NCBI RefSeq assembly: GCF_948329825.1
Contig: NZ_CAOJCM010000003.1
Location: 248,001 to 312,000 of the forward strand
Origin: Paenibacillus sp. JJ-100
Lineage (GTDB): Bacteria; Bacillota; Bacilli; Paenibacillales; Paenibacillaceae
Direction: 5' to 3'
DNA: 64,000 nucleotides
The notes below the pieces were generated by a model. The model made no database searches and was not told the origin of the DNA. It saw only the letters and a list, made by a program, of their open reading frames with translations. Numbering within the stretch: position 1 is the first letter of the stretch; each line of letters starts with the position of its first letter. The position numbers were made by a program, and so were the translations under genes. Positions 17,036-26,357 of this stretch are shown piece by piece.

Positions 17036-17965
17036 TCAGTGAAGCATTCGTTTGGCTTCCAGATACAGTACTTGAACGAACTTTTTCGTATTGATCCGAG
17101 TCTGGGACAACGAAGGCTCCACATTATTTTGAAGTTCCAGCATTTTTTTGCGAATCTCAGTAAAGTCAAAAAATTTGGAAGCGTAGTTCTCGAACTTCGG
17201 ATGGGTGTAATCGGTCAGTCCAAGAGAAACCACGTGACTCAAGGTCTGAAAAATAGCTCTACGCACTCGCTGTTCTGATGCCTTCACTTCTTTGGTAATG
17301 TCTGCAGGCGAAGCATTCTGTCCCAATTTACGCTGGGCGACTTGCTGGAAGATGTCTTTGAGCGATGGGAAGGTATAAGGGGACAGCTTGTGCTCGTTTG
17401 TCTCTATCTGTTCCAGATATTCCAGCATGTCCAGCAGATCCCGGCTGCCTGCTTCGCCGATCATCCCCATCTCGGACAGTAGAAAATGCCCGGCAGTAGC
17501 AATGGTTTTGTCGGGAACCTGCGTTTGTTGACGTGCCCCAATATGCAGCCCTGACAGTCCTTGGAGCGTACGCTGGATATCAGCAATAGACTGTTGCATC
17601 CGTAGCCTTTCCTCCACCAGCCTTAACACCGATAGAATCTCCAAGCGGTTTATGGGTTTCGTAATATAATACTCAATGCCAAGAGAGTAAGCCTCTCCAA
17701 TCATATTTTTGGATTCGATCTGGGAGATCATCACGATCTTGCCTTTGAACTTCCCTTCAAGTGTACGTACGGTCTGAATCCCATCCTGGTGTGGCATCAG
17801 CAGATCGATCAGCAGCACATCCACCTTATGCAGTTCCAACAATTCGGCATGAATATGTGTCCCATCCTCGGCCTCACCTGCGATTTCGCCTAATCCTTCA
17901 TCTTCAATAATGTCTATAAGCATGGAACGCACGCCTGGGTCATCATCAACGATAAAATAACGCAT
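17036..17965 (-). CDS. glnL: GlnL/YcbB-type response regulator
   Basis: This 309-residue protein has an N-terminal receiver (RYFIVDDDPGVRSMLIDII; phosphoacceptor Asp in VDVLLIDLLMPHQDG; conserved Lys in YYITKPINRLEIL). A YcbB-type DNA-binding region follows (SPYTFPSLKDIFQQVAQRKL, then ASEQRVRRAIFQTLSHVVSL). In Bacillus subtilis, GlnL (YcbB) with kinase GlnK activates glutamine uptake and glutaminase genes. Here it is divergent from an AgcS symporter gene, fitting that role, but no glnK-like kinase lies nearby. The start at 17965 is preferred to a GTG at 17974 because of ribosome-site spacing. A GlnR-type box lies in the shared intergenic region. Confidence 0.85.
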   Translation of the reverse strand: MRYFIVDDDPGVRSMLIDIIEDEGLGEIAGEAEDGTHIHAELLELHKVDVLLIDLLMPHQDGIQTVRTLEGKFKGKIVMISQIESKNMIGEAYSLGIEYYITKPINRLEILSVLRLVEERLRMQQSIADIQRTLQGLSGLHIGARQQTQVPDKTIATAGHFLLSEMGMIGEAGSRDLLDMLEYLEQIETNEHKLSPYTFPSLKDIFQQVAQRKLGQNASPADITKEVKASEQRVRRAIFQTLSHVVSLGLTDYTHPKFENYASKFFDFTEIRKKMLELQNNVEPSLSQTRINTKKFVQVLYLEAKRMLH

Positions 17966-18133
17966 ATAGGTCACGTCCTTTCCAATTGATCAGGATATTT
18001 CTAAAAAATAAGCTTTTATTCTATATGGCTTCGCTGTGCCGTAAGATTTTGTTTTACAGATGAGTTATCTCAAATCTTGTGATTCTCTCATTCTATAATA
18101 CTTCCCACTTGCTATTCTGCATAGAAGCTTACA

Positions 18134-18150
18134 TGTAAGGTTAGATGACA
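18134..18150. promoter_or_regulatory. GlnR/TnrA-type box between glnL and the symporter gene
   Basis: TGTAAGGTTAGATGACA matches TGTNA-N7-TNACA exactly. It lies in the 430-nt divergent intergenic region (17966-18395), about 170 nt from glnL and 245 nt from the symporter start. I see no other convincing element in that stretch beyond AT-rich sequence. Confidence 0.5.
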
Positions 18151-18395
18151 ATGACTGGATGAGAGAGGTCTATTTCCAAAAAAAATGTGTAGATATCATG
18201 TAGGTATTTGTCGATTTCGGTAGATATAATTGTAGTATAAGTAACATGTATCAGTCTGAGCTCGTTGTTGTGTAAAATGTTGCAAATTTTCAGTTGTTTC
18301 AAAATCACAGCAGTCGATATCAGACATAGAAGTTTCAAGATAAGAAATGAATGCAGTAATCTTTTCTATAATACATCATAAAAAGGGGCGTATCG

Positions 18396-19832
18396 ATGGA
18401 GCAAATAATACAAGATGTTGTCGTCGTTTTTAATGATTTTCTCTGGTCCAAGCTGTTAATCGTTCTGTTGGTCGTTTGCGGTGTCTATTTCACAACGAAA
18501 ACAAGGTTCATGCAGTTCCGAATGATCAGTGATATGGTCAAGGTACTGAAAGAGAAAACGAGCAAGGAGCCGGGTAAAATCTCTCCATTTCAAGCCTTCT
18601 GTATCAGTATGGCTGCACGTGTGGGTACGGGAAACATTACAGGGATTGCAATCGCTATAGCCATCGGGGGACCCGGAGCTATATTCTGGATGTGGGTTAT
18701 TGCAATTATTGGATCGGCTTCTAGTTTTGTTGAGAGCACGCTGGCTCAGATTTACAAAATTAAGGACAAAGGCGGATTCCGCGGTGGGCCGGCCTACTAC
18801 ATGGAGCGAGGTCTTGGGAAACGCTGGATGGGAGTCTTGTTTGCGATTCTGATTACTCTTTCGTTCGGTTTGGTCTTTAACGCTGTACAGTCCAACACGA
18901 TTACAGTGGCATTCCAAAATTCCTTTGGAACGGATCGCTTAACGGTTGGTATCATTATGGCAGTCGTGTTTGCAGGGATCATTATGGGCGGCGTGAAACG
19001 GATCGCGAAAGCGTCGGAGTATATTGTGGTTGTGCTCGCCGTACTGTATATCGGTGTGGCTGCGTTTATTGTGCTGGTAAATATCACTGAATTACCTGCG
19101 ATGATTGCACTGATTGTGAAAAATGCCTTCGGCATCGAACAGGCGGCTGGTGGTACACTGGGTGCAGCGCTAATGAATGGCGTTAAGCGCGGATTATTCT
19201 CCAATGAAGCCGGTATGGGTAGTGCGCCGAATGCTGCTGCAACGGCAGATACGTCTCATCCGGTGAAGCAAGGCCTGATTCAAGCGTTTGGCGTACTTAC
19301 TGATACGCTCATTATTTGTACAAGTACAGCGATGATTATTTTGTTATCCGGAGTATATCAAGGTTCAGATCTAGGTGGTATTGAGTTGACTCAAGCTGCA
19401 CTCAGTGTACACATCGGTCCTTGGGCTTCAGGTTTCCTAGCTATAATGGTATTCCTGTTTGCTTTCAGTACGCTGATTGGTAACTACTACTACGGGGAAA
19501 CAAACATTGAATTTATTAAGTCTAATAAGATATGGCTCTGGATCTACCGAGTTGCGGTTATTAGCATGGTGTTGTTTGGTGCGGTAGCGAAGGTACAACT
19601 AGTGTGGGATTTGGCTGACCTGTTTATGGGTCTGATGGTCGTTGTTAATCTTATTGCGATCCTGATGCTATCCAAAGTCACCTTTGAAGCACTTAAGGAT
19701 TACAAGCGGCAGAAGGCTGAGGGACGTGACCCTGTGTTCACCCGTGATCGTATTCATATTCCGGGAGAGGTCGAGTGCTGGGAGTCGGAGGAAGAGGTAA
19801 CCGGTACTAGAAAGCTTAATGTGACGCAATAA
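18396..19832 (+). CDS. AgcS-family sodium:alanine/glutamine symporter (GlnT/AlsT-like)
   Basis: This 478-residue protein has about ten membrane segments typical of the AGCS family. The signature regions are seen: ISMAARVGTGNITGIAIAI (the GTGN sodium/substrate loop), VESTLAQIYK, GGPAYYMERGLGKRW and GLFSNEAGMGSAPNAAATAD. The ATG at 18396 follows AAAAGGGGCGTATCG. Family members import alanine, glycine or glutamine with sodium. The adjacent divergent GlnL-type regulator argues for glutamine (GlnT), but the sequence alone cannot separate substrates. A bidirectional terminator follows. Confidence 0.9.
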   Translation: MEQIIQDVVVVFNDFLWSKLLIVLLVVCGVYFTTKTRFMQFRMISDMVKVLKEKTSKEPGKISPFQAFCISMAARVGTGNITGIAIAIAIGGPGAIFWMWVIAIIGSASSFVESTLAQIYKIKDKGGFRGGPAYYMERGLGKRWMGVLFAILITLSFGLVFNAVQSNTITVAFQNSFGTDRLTVGIIMAVVFAGIIMGGVKRIAKASEYIVVVLAVLYIGVAAFIVLVNITELPAMIALIVKNAFGIEQAAGGTLGAALMNGVKRGLFSNEAGMGSAPNAAATADTSHPVKQGLIQAFGVLTDTLIICTSTAMIILLSGVYQGSDLGGIELTQAALSVHIGPWASGFLAIMVFLFAFSTLIGNYYYGETNIEFIKSNKIWLWIYRVAVISMVLFGAVAKVQLVWDLADLFMGLMVVVNLIAILMLSKVTFEALKDYKRQKAEGRDPVFTRDRIHIPGEVECWESEEEVTGTRKLNVTQ

Positions 19833-19848
19833 TTCATATAAAACAAAG

Positions 19849-19890
19849 AACAGGACTTGGACTACCATTATGGCATCCCAAGTCCTGTTT
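19849..19890. terminator. bidirectional terminator between symporter and chemotaxis genes
   Basis: AACAGGACTTGG (19849-19860) and CCAAGTCCTGTT (19878-19889) form a perfect 12-bp stem. A-rich sequence lies on the left and TTT on the right, so it serves both converging genes. Confidence 0.8.
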
Positions 19891-19959
19891 ATTACATTTT
19901 AACTTCACCTGCATGTTGTATGAGGGTAAATCAGATCACTTGGAGCTACACCTCATCGG

Positions 19960-20808
19960 TTACTTTTGTACAGAGTAGCTGATCAGTTGCTCGGACAGAA
20001 TTTTCATGCGTTCGCCAGTATCATTGAGCTTCTCGATCACATCCGTGAACGAAGAAACGAGGGTTGCTTGTTCTTGAGAAGAAGCGGCAATCTGGGACAC
20101 TTCAACTTCCATCTGTTTGATCACCTGTTGTACATCTTTGAGGCTGGCATCAATATCGGTTGTTGCTTGTTTCGCATCAACAGAAAGTTTACGTACTTCG
20201 GATGCCACAACACCAAAACCGGCTCCAGCTTCACCTACACGTGCTGCTTCAATCGCAGCATTCAGACCGAGCAGGTTCGTTTGTTCAGAGATTTCACGAA
20301 TGAATCCTGCAACTTTGTTAATCTGAGATGAATTCTGAACGGCAAGCCGTGTGTTTTCCAAAATTTGTTCGCTTGTCGCTTGTAACTCCTCGGCATGCGC
20401 AGCAACATGCTGTACCATATCGACAAGGTTGGCATTGATATTTCGATTCTCTTCAATAATCTCTTCAAGTTGATTCTGATTGGACTGGTCATAGGAGGCA
20501 CAGAACACAGCAACAACATTGTCATGATCATCAAAGATGGGAATATTCAGTGTGTCCAACTCAAGTCCAAACACTTCTTTGGGCAAAGGTACAAGTGTAG
20601 CTTCTCTGCCATTTTTCAACGCGGAGAAGTTCTGATAGGACTCCAGAAGGGGCATTCCTTTTTCAAATCCAAGGTCGAACTTCTGGGTGGTCAAGACTTC
20701 GAGTACTTTCTCGTGATCATACAGAGTCAAGCTGGCAGGCTCTCGGAGTATCAGACCAATATATGGAATGGCCTTCGCTAATGCGTCAATAATATTTATG
20801 GAACTCAT
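19960..20808 (-). CDS. soluble methyl-accepting chemotaxis transducer
   Basis: This 282-residue protein has no transmembrane segment. An N-terminal sensory domain of about 110 residues contains a PAS-like strand ([19 protein letters not shown]). A short signalling coiled coil follows, with the universal hairpin tip [20 protein letters not shown] and [15 protein letters not shown], which binds CheA/CheW. The size and layout resemble Bacillus YfmS, a cytoplasmic transducer. The trailing coil is short, with few methylation helices. ATG 20808 has GAGAGGATG upstream. It stands alone; the signal is unknown. Confidence 0.85.
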   Translation of the reverse strand: MSSINIIDALAKAIPYIGLILREPASLTLYDHEKVLEVLTTQKFDLGFEKGMPLLESYQNFSALKNGREATLVPLPKEVFGLELDTLNIPIFDDHDNVVAVFCASYDQSNQNQLEEIIEENRNINANLVDMVQHVAAHAEELQATSEQILENTRLAVQNSSQINKVAGFIREISEQTNLLGLNAAIEAARVGEAGAGFGVVASEVRKLSVDAKQATTDIDASLKDVQQVIKQMEVEVSQIAASSQEQATLVSSFTDVIEKLNDTGERMKILSEQLISYSVQK

Positions 20809-21032
20809 GGAACAAAATCATCCTCTCAAAAAGTATATAAAATGAATTGGTAAGTTTGGAAAATATGTAGAACCTCTATGTTTCATCGGACAATGTTCGG
20901 AGATCTTGAATGCTTTAATGCATGAAAATCAAACTATTTTCAATAATATTCTCAGAATTTTTACCATCTGGAACGGTTTCATGGATATTAGTTCTAGTTG
21001 TAACTTTTTTTATGCCAAATGTTCTCATCACG

Positions 21033-21059
21033 TTGACTTGATATATAGGACATATGTCC
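21033..21059 (+). promoter_or_regulatory. possible promoter and palindromic operator of the Crp-family gene
   Basis: TTGACT (21033-21038) is followed by a perfect 12-bp palindrome, GGACATATGTCC (21048-21059), about 30 nt upstream of the regulator's start. This might be an autoregulatory operator. The -10 assignment is unclear. Confidence 0.35.
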
Positions 21060-21088
21060 ATTTAAGATCATATGGGAGGTACAGCCGA

Positions 21089-21787
21089 ATGAAGGAAGTA
21101 TTGGATTTTGAACTGATACGTCAGCTGGTTAAAGTGCACGGATTGGATGAGGTACTTGATAATACAGTGCTTGCTGAGCTACGTCTTCTGGAGGCAGAAC
21201 AAGGTGAGATGATCTGTGAAAAAGGAGAACGTCCTGAACGCTTGTATTTTCTCGTTCAAGGCAAACTTAAGATCTTCACAACACTGCCGAATGGTAAGTC
21301 ACTTCTGCTTCGGTTCGGCACACCGCTCTCGCTTGTTGGTGATTTGGAACTTGTTAACGGAAAAGAAGCGAGCAATTCAGTGCAGTCTGTGAATCAAAGT
21401 TTGTTACTTGCGGTCAGCTATCGTGCGATCCAGAACTCCTATACGAAGAATCCGAATTTCCTTCATTTTATGCTTAGCCAGGTGACACATAAGCTGCACA
21501 TGTTCTCGAATGTATCGAGCTTGAACATGTTGTGTCCTGTTGAAAGCAGGTTCGCCAGTTATCTTTTGTCCACTTTGGATCAGAATACAACGACTCCAGA
21601 AGAAATTCAGACATCAACACTGACAGAGCTGGCGGATCTGCTGGGGACAAGTTACAGACATCTCAATCGGGTCATTCAGGACTTATGCAAGCGAGATATC
21701 ATTCGTAAAGCAAGACGGAAAATCGTCATTCAGAATGTGGAAGAGTTGCGCGAGATTGCAGGAGGTAATGTGTATGAAAAGTGTTAG
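21089..21787 (+). CDS. Crp/Fnr-family transcriptional regulator (YeiL-like)
   Basis: This 232-residue protein has a cyclic-nucleotide-binding beta-roll (GEMICEKGERPERLYFLVQG, then KSLLLRFGTPLSLVGDLEL), a long dimerisation helix and a C-terminal winged helix (TSTLTELADLLGTSYRHLNR, then IRKARRKIVIQN). It resembles the YeiL group. I see no four-cysteine Fnr cluster motif, so it is probably not an oxygen sensor of the Fnr type. The start at 21089 is chosen because GGGAGG lies 10 nt upstream; the longer in-frame start at 20906 has no ribosome site. A hairpin (AACACCCTTCATCGTGAAGG then TGTT) after the stop may be its terminator. Confidence 0.85.
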   Translation: MKEVLDFELIRQLVKVHGLDEVLDNTVLAELRLLEAEQGEMICEKGERPERLYFLVQGKLKIFTTLPNGKSLLLRFGTPLSLVGDLELVNGKEASNSVQSVNQSLLLAVSYRAIQNSYTKNPNFLHFMLSQVTHKLHMFSNVSSLNMLCPVESRFASYLLSTLDQNTTTPEEIQTSTLTELADLLGTSYRHLNRVIQDLCKRDIIRKARRKIVIQNVEELREIAGGNVYEKC

Positions 21788-21851
21788 AATCCAATGAAAA
21801 ACACCCTTCATCGTGAAGGATGTTCTTTATCATCTGATCTGCTGTGGTTTC

Positions 21852-23093
21852 CTATTCTATATTTCCGTGCTGCTCGAACAATTGGGCAATCTCTACAATG
21901 ATTTGTGTAGCCTTAACCATATTATCTACGGATACATATTCGTATTTACCGTGGTAATTCTCGCCGCCAGTGAAAATATTCGGTGTGGGCATGCCCATAT
22001 AGGACAGCTGGGAGCCGTCGGTTCCTCCCCGAATAGGGCGAATAATGGGTGTAATGTCCAGTCTTGTCATTGCTTTATGAGCGATATCTACAATCTGGCG
22101 AACGGGCTCGATCTTTTCACGCATATTGTAGTACTGGTCGTTCGTCTCCAACGTGACACTTTTTTCTCCATACGTGGCTTTGAGTTCTTCTGTAATGTTT
22201 ACCAGGTTCGTTTTCCGTGCTTCGAACTTCTCCCGGTCAAAATCGCGGATGAGATAGTGAATCTTCGTTAGTTCCACATTACCTTCCATCGCCACCAGAT
22301 GGTAGAAACCCTCGTAACCTTCTGTGGATTCAGGTGCTTCCTCTACAGGCAGACGTGCATTTAACTCCATCGCAATTTTCAGTGAATTGACCATCTTGCC
22401 TTTTGCCGTTCCGGGGTGTACATTCGTGCCGCGGACGGTGATCTTGGCTGCTGCTGCGTTAAAGCTCTCATATTCCAGTTCGCCAAGTGGTCCGCCGTCC
22501 ACCGTATAAGCGTATTTAGCACCAAAGGCGGCAACATCAAACTTGTGAGGGCCGCGGCCAATCTCTTCATCCGGGGTAAAAGCAACCCGAATCTTGCCGT
22601 GTTTGATCTCCGGGTGCTCGATCAGATAGGCCATAGCCGTCATGATCTCGGCGATGCCTGCTTTGTTGTCTGCACCAAGTAAGGTGGTGCCATCGGTAGT
22701 GATTAGGGTATGCCCCTTGTACTCATGAAGCTCCGGGAAGTCCTTAGTGGACAAAATGACATCCAGCTCCTGGTTCAGCACGAGGTCTGCACCGTCATAG
22801 CTCTCAACCACCTGTGGTTTCACATTTTTCCCCGTGAAGTCGGTTGCGGTGTCGAGGTGCGCGAGGAATCCGATGACAGGGACGTCCTTGTCCGTATTGG
22901 ACGGAAGTGTAGCCATAACATAACCATTCTCATCCATGGTCACTTCCTGTAACCCAATGGAAATGCATTCCTCTACCAGCAGCCGGCCCAGCTCCAGTTG
23001 TCCCGGAGTGGACGGACAGGTGCTACTATTTTCATCCGATTGGGTGTCTATCTGTACATATGTGCGAAGTCGTTGAATTAAAATATCTTTCAC
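21852..23093 (-). CDS. pepT: peptidase T (tripeptide aminopeptidase)
   Basis: This 413-residue cytoplasmic M20-family zinc peptidase has metal-binding and catalytic motifs in order: [14 protein letters not shown] (His and Asp ligands), [20 protein letters not shown] (bridging Asp), [15 protein letters not shown] (catalytic Glu), [14 protein letters not shown], and [20 protein letters not shown] near the C-terminus. The start is the GTG at 23093, which has AAGGAG 9 nt upstream; the frame is open further up but lacks a ribosome site there. The length is close to known PepT enzymes. It removes N-terminal residues from tripeptides. Confidence 0.93.
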   Translation of the reverse strand: MKDILIQRLRTYVQIDTQSDENSSTCPSTPGQLELGRLLVEECISIGLQEVTMDENGYVMATLPSNTDKDVPVIGFLAHLDTATDFTGKNVKPQVVESYDGADLVLNQELDVILSTKDFPELHEYKGHTLITTDGTTLLGADNKAGIAEIMTAMAYLIEHPEIKHGKIRVAFTPDEEIGRGPHKFDVAAFGAKYAYTVDGGPLGELEYESFNAAAAKITVRGTNVHPGTAKGKMVNSLKIAMELNARLPVEEAPESTEGYEGFYHLVAMEGNVELTKIHYLIRDFDREKFEARKTNLVNITEELKATYGEKSVTLETNDQYYNMREKIEPVRQIVDIAHKAMTRLDITPIIRPIRGGTDGSQLSYMGMPTPNIFTGGENYHGKYEYVSVDNMVKATQIIVEIAQLFEQHGNIE

Positions 23094-23297
23094 GTCTAAT
23101 CTCTCCTTAATGGGTAATATATACATGGAATGCAGCGATATCATATCATGTTTGTCCGGATTTCGAGAATGACATCCCACTGGAGGAGATGTAAGCAGAC
23201 TTGGGATGAAGATGGATAGAAGGGCACCAAAAAGTGCGTACTTGAATTTGGGAACCTCAGGTTCATAATAGCTATGAAGAGAGGATGTGTTCATATT

Positions 23298-23492
23298 ATG
23301 CCATTTATCACGGTGAAAATGCTGGAAGGCAAAACAAAAGAGCAAAAGCGTCAGTTAATTGAACGGATGACCGATGTAGCTTGCGAGACGCTGGGTGTGG
23401 ATGCAAGTAAAGTTTTTATTTTCATAGAAGATCTGGAGAAAGATAACTACGGTAAGAACGGCAAAATGTTCTCGGACCAAGATACAAATTAA
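23298..23492 (+). CDS. 4-oxalocrotonate tautomerase family protein
   Basis: This 64-residue protein begins [20 protein letters not shown]. After Met removal, Pro-1 becomes the catalytic base of the tautomerase superfamily. [18 protein letters not shown] matches the C-terminal half of the fold. The start at ATG 23298 is fixed by the Pro-1 requirement; an upstream in-frame ATG at 23274 would destroy it. It lies 65 nt upstream of the ene-reductase gene and may be co-transcribed with it. The physiological substrate is unknown. Confidence 0.85.
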   Translation: MPFITVKMLEGKTKEQKRQLIERMTDVACETLGVDASKVFIFIEDLEKDNYGKNGKMFSDQDTN

Positions 23493-23557
23493 TGGGTCAG
23501 AGCAGGACGGCGTTAATCTACTGAACATATAAATGATGAATAGGAGTTGTACTTATT

Positions 23558-24592
23558 ATGACAGAGCAATTGTTTTCACCATATCAGTTCAAAGGTCTGC
23601 AACTGCAAAATCGTGTCGTTATGGCACCGATGTGCCAATATTCAGTTACGGCCAAAGACGGCATTCCGAATGATTGGCATCAGGTTCACTATGTAAGCCG
23701 TGCCGTGGGTGGAACAGGACTAATTATTATTGAAATGACAGATGTTGATCCGGATGGACGGATTACCGACAACGACCTGGGTATCTGGTCAGATGAGCAC
23801 ATACCGGCTTTCACCAAGCTGGTGGAGGGTATGCATGCCTATGGCTCCAAAGTGGCAATACAGATTGCACACGCAGGACGTAAAGCCGAGGATGCACCGC
23901 AGCCGGTTGCTCCCTCAGTTGTAACGTTCCCGGGGGAAAAATATAAGGAGCCTCGCGCGTTGACTACGGAAGAAGTGGAAGCGATGGTGCAAAAATTTGC
24001 AGATGGTGTGCGTCGTGCTGTTCAAGCTGGTGTGGATGCAATCGAACTTCATGGTGCGCATGGCTATCTGATTCACCAGTTTCACTCTCCGCTGATGAAT
24101 CATCGTGATGATAGATATGGACAAGATCTGTCTCGCTTTGGTGTGGAGATTATCCGTGCAGTGAAAAAAGAAATGCCTGCTGACATGCCGCTCATCATGC
24201 GAATCTCTGCCGTAGAATATGCCAATGGCGGATATGACATCGATCATACGATCAAAATCGGCCGTGCCTATCAGGAAGCAGGCGTGGACATGTTCCACAT
24301 CAGCTCTGGTGGTGAAGGGCCGGCTGGTCAACGTAAACCTGGAAACTATCCAGGCTACCAGGTTCCTTTTGCCCGTCGATTCCGGGAAGAACTGAATGTG
24401 CCTGTAATCGCAGTAGGCATGCTGGAGGATGCGGCACTGGCGCAGGCCGTGATCGGCAATGGAGATGCCGATCTGGTTGCGATTGGCAGAGGCATGCTGC
24501 GTGACCCGTACTGGGCCAATCATGCAGCACTTGAGCTGGGTGTCAGCAAACAGCAGGCAGCGATTGCCGAGCAATATGCTCGTGGATATTAA
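23558..24592 (+). CDS. namA: NADPH dehydrogenase, Old Yellow Enzyme family (YqjM-like)
   Basis: This 344-residue FMN-dependent TIM-barrel ene-reductase starts LFSPYQFKGLQLQNRVVMAP with MCQYS. The active-site pair is in ELHGAHGYLIHQFHSPLMNH, and HSPLMNHRDDRYG binds substrate. ISSGGEGPAGQRKPGNYPGY and VIAVGMLEDAALAQAVI are typical of the YqjM/NamA group. It reduces activated C=C bonds of electrophilic enones and nitro compounds using NADPH. The ATG at 23558 follows TAGGAGTTGTACTT. The neighbouring tautomerase would fit a detoxification pair, which is an inference. Confidence 0.92.
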   Translation: MTEQLFSPYQFKGLQLQNRVVMAPMCQYSVTAKDGIPNDWHQVHYVSRAVGGTGLIIIEMTDVDPDGRITDNDLGIWSDEHIPAFTKLVEGMHAYGSKVAIQIAHAGRKAEDAPQPVAPSVVTFPGEKYKEPRALTTEEVEAMVQKFADGVRRAVQAGVDAIELHGAHGYLIHQFHSPLMNHRDDRYGQDLSRFGVEIIRAVKKEMPADMPLIMRISAVEYANGGYDIDHTIKIGRAYQEAGVDMFHISSGGEGPAGQRKPGNYPGYQVPFARRFREELNVPVIAVGMLEDAALAQAVIGNGDADLVAIGRGMLRDPYWANHAALELGVSKQQAAIAEQYARGY

Positions 24593-24634
24593 GTCCAACC
24601 GATGATCAACAGACGATAGCTGTCCGGTTTGACT

Positions 24635-24676
24635 TTGTACCTTGTACCTTGTACCTTGTATCTGGTATCGGGTATC
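24635..24676. repeat. heptanucleotide tandem repeat (six units)
   Basis: Six contiguous 7-bp units: TTGTACC three times, then TTGTATC, TGGTATC and GGGTATC. It lies in the gap between the converging namA and methyltransferase genes. It could vary by slippage, but no gene is interrupted. Confidence 0.85.
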
Positions 24677-24689
24677 CATACGCCATCAC

Positions 24690-25463
24690 TTATAACGATG
24701 GTTTGCGTGTTGCTTCATAGACAAATTTCTGGTTGGATTGTGTAGGGACTTCTCCATGATTAAAGTCTGCGTAGACTTCAACGTTGGTGAATCCAATCTT
24801 CTCCAGAATAAGACGTAGTTCCTCCACTCCGTACCATCTCAGAGTAAGTTCCTGCATCTCCGTGTCTACGAGTGTGCCTTGGTGCCACTGCTCGTAGCGA
24901 ATCAGGCTGGTGGTATACTGGTGAAGGAGATTGATTTCGGTCGTTCTCTCTTCAATGGTGATCGTGTCACCCTCGGGTAATCGAACCGAAGATATATCCA
25001 TTGAAGCAGGTTTGGTGACGTCTGGCAAAAAGAGATCAAAAATCAGCCTGCCCCCTGGCTCCAGGTGATCATACAGATTTTGCAGAACCTGAATCGAAGA
25101 ACTGCGATCCTGAATAAGCATGAGTGACCCGCTCGGAATAATAATGGCTTCATAACGATAGGGAAGGTCTAAATTCACCAGATCGGCCACAAATAGCTCA
25201 GGCATAGGCAATGCACGTTCGTTGCATCGAGAACGGCAGGACTGAACCATAGCTTCCGAATAATCGACTCCATCTACCTTCAGCCCTGCTTCAAGCAGTG
25301 GAATGAGCATTCGGCCTGAACCTGACATGGCTTCCAAGATACGTCCATTGCAGTGCTGCAACAGATGGCTGTAAAATTCAATATCCCCTCCCAAAGAGTA
25401 TCCGATCGGTTTGGTAATATCGTATACTTTGGTGCATAAGGGGCCGTAATAACTGAATGACAT
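24690..25463 (-). CDS. class I SAM-dependent methyltransferase
   Basis: This 257-residue cytoplasmic protein has the Rossmann methyltransferase motifs: GRILEAMSGSGRMLIPLLEA (motif I, with an EAMSGSG variant of the glycine loop), VDGVDYSEAMV (acidic residue binding the ribose), ELFVADLVNLDLPYRYEAII (motif II) and LEPGGRLIFDLFLPD (post II). The C-terminal half is a substrate cap. The motif I Met-Ser-Gly variant is shared by a group of uncharacterised Bacillota methyltransferases. The substrate cannot be deduced. It is a single gene divergent from the SRPBCC gene. Confidence 0.85.
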   Translation of the reverse strand: MSFSYYGPLCTKVYDITKPIGYSLGGDIEFYSHLLQHCNGRILEAMSGSGRMLIPLLEAGLKVDGVDYSEAMVQSCRSRCNERALPMPELFVADLVNLDLPYRYEAIIIPSGSLMLIQDRSSSIQVLQNLYDHLEPGGRLIFDLFLPDVTKPASMDISSVRLPEGDTITIEERTTEINLLHQYTTSLIRYEQWHQGTLVDTEMQELTLRWYGVEELRLILEKIGFTNVEVYADFNHGEVPTQSNQKFVYEATRKPSL

Positions 25464-25606
25464 CGTATCATTCCTCCAGATTTAGATGTTTTGAACAAAA
25501 CAGAGGAAGGTACATTCTTGCTGAATTATCCCTTCCAGCAGCGGTGTTTGGAAATAGATTTTTCAGAGCAGACTATCATAGGAATCACAATCCTTATATG
25601 TAAGAT

Positions 25607-25628
25607 AGACCCATTATAGGTTGGGTCT
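25607..25628. promoter_or_regulatory. inverted repeat upstream of the SRPBCC gene
   Basis: AGACCCA (25607-25613) and TGGGTCT (25622-25628) flank TTATAGGT and lie 29 nt upstream of the next start codon. It may be an operator or an RNA hairpin near the ribosome site AAGGAGG. Confidence 0.35.
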
Positions 25629-25656
25629 GAGAAGAGCGTCAAGGAGGCAGTAACGA

Positions 25657-26073
25657 ATGGAATCATCAACAGCACTACCAGATATTAAGGAAGAATTAGT
25701 ACTGACGGCGTCTGTGGAAAAGGTGTGGCCTAAGGTCTCGACAGCGGAAGGTCTGGGATCGTGGTTTATGCCCAGCGATCTGAAGCCTGTCGAAGGCCAT
25801 GAATTTATACTGGAAGCGGGGCCGTTCGGACAATCCCCTTGTCAGGTGATAGAAGTACAGCCAAAGCAGAAGCTTGCCTTTCGTTGGGGGAAAGACTGGA
25901 CGTTAACGTTCGAACTTGCGGAACAAGCTGGAGATACTCATTTTACGTTGATCCACAGCGGATGGGATGCAGATAAACTGACTGAATTTGGACAGGCCCA
26001 CGCGATCATCCGCGAACGTATGGCCCAAGGTTGGGCAGGCCTTGTACAGAAGCTTGCGGAAGTCGTCAAGTAA
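25657..26073 (+). CDS. SRPBCC (AHSA1-like) domain protein
   Basis: This 138-residue protein is a single START/Bet v1-like helix-grip domain of the activator-of-Hsp90 type: LVLTASVEKVWPKVSTAEGL with GSWFM, then PCQVIEVQPKQKLAFRWGKD, then FTLIHSGW and a long C-terminal helix ending GWAGLVQKLAEVVK. These domains bind hydrophobic small molecules, and many are linked to ArsR-type regulators, though none is next to this one. ATG 25657 has AAGGAGG upstream. The role is unknown. Confidence 0.85.
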   Translation: MESSTALPDIKEELVLTASVEKVWPKVSTAEGLGSWFMPSDLKPVEGHEFILEAGPFGQSPCQVIEVQPKQKLAFRWGKDWTLTFELAEQAGDTHFTLIHSGWDADKLTEFGQAHAIIRERMAQGWAGLVQKLAEVVK

Positions 26074-26357
26074 GAGCACAAGAAAAATTGATTAAGGCAA
26101 CAAGGGAGTTGAGTTTGTACCCTTGGTGCCGCCATGCGAGCTTCATCACGAAGCCCTGGCTCCTCTCTCTGATGTTATCGGTGAGATCGAGATCGGGGCT
26201 TTTCGTGTTGGTTACCTGATCAGATCATCATTTTACATGAGAGTTGTAACCCTGTTTAAATCACAGAAATTTTTCATATGTCTGTTTCATCACTGAGGAG
26301 ATTGGGTAAGCAAGGAAGTTATGCTTCATAAATTCTTAGGCAGGAGGAGTATGGCGC

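Noticed and set aside
26031..26219. 62-codon ORF after the SRPBCC gene
   Set aside because: It overlaps the end of that gene, has no ribosome site, and shows no family resemblance.
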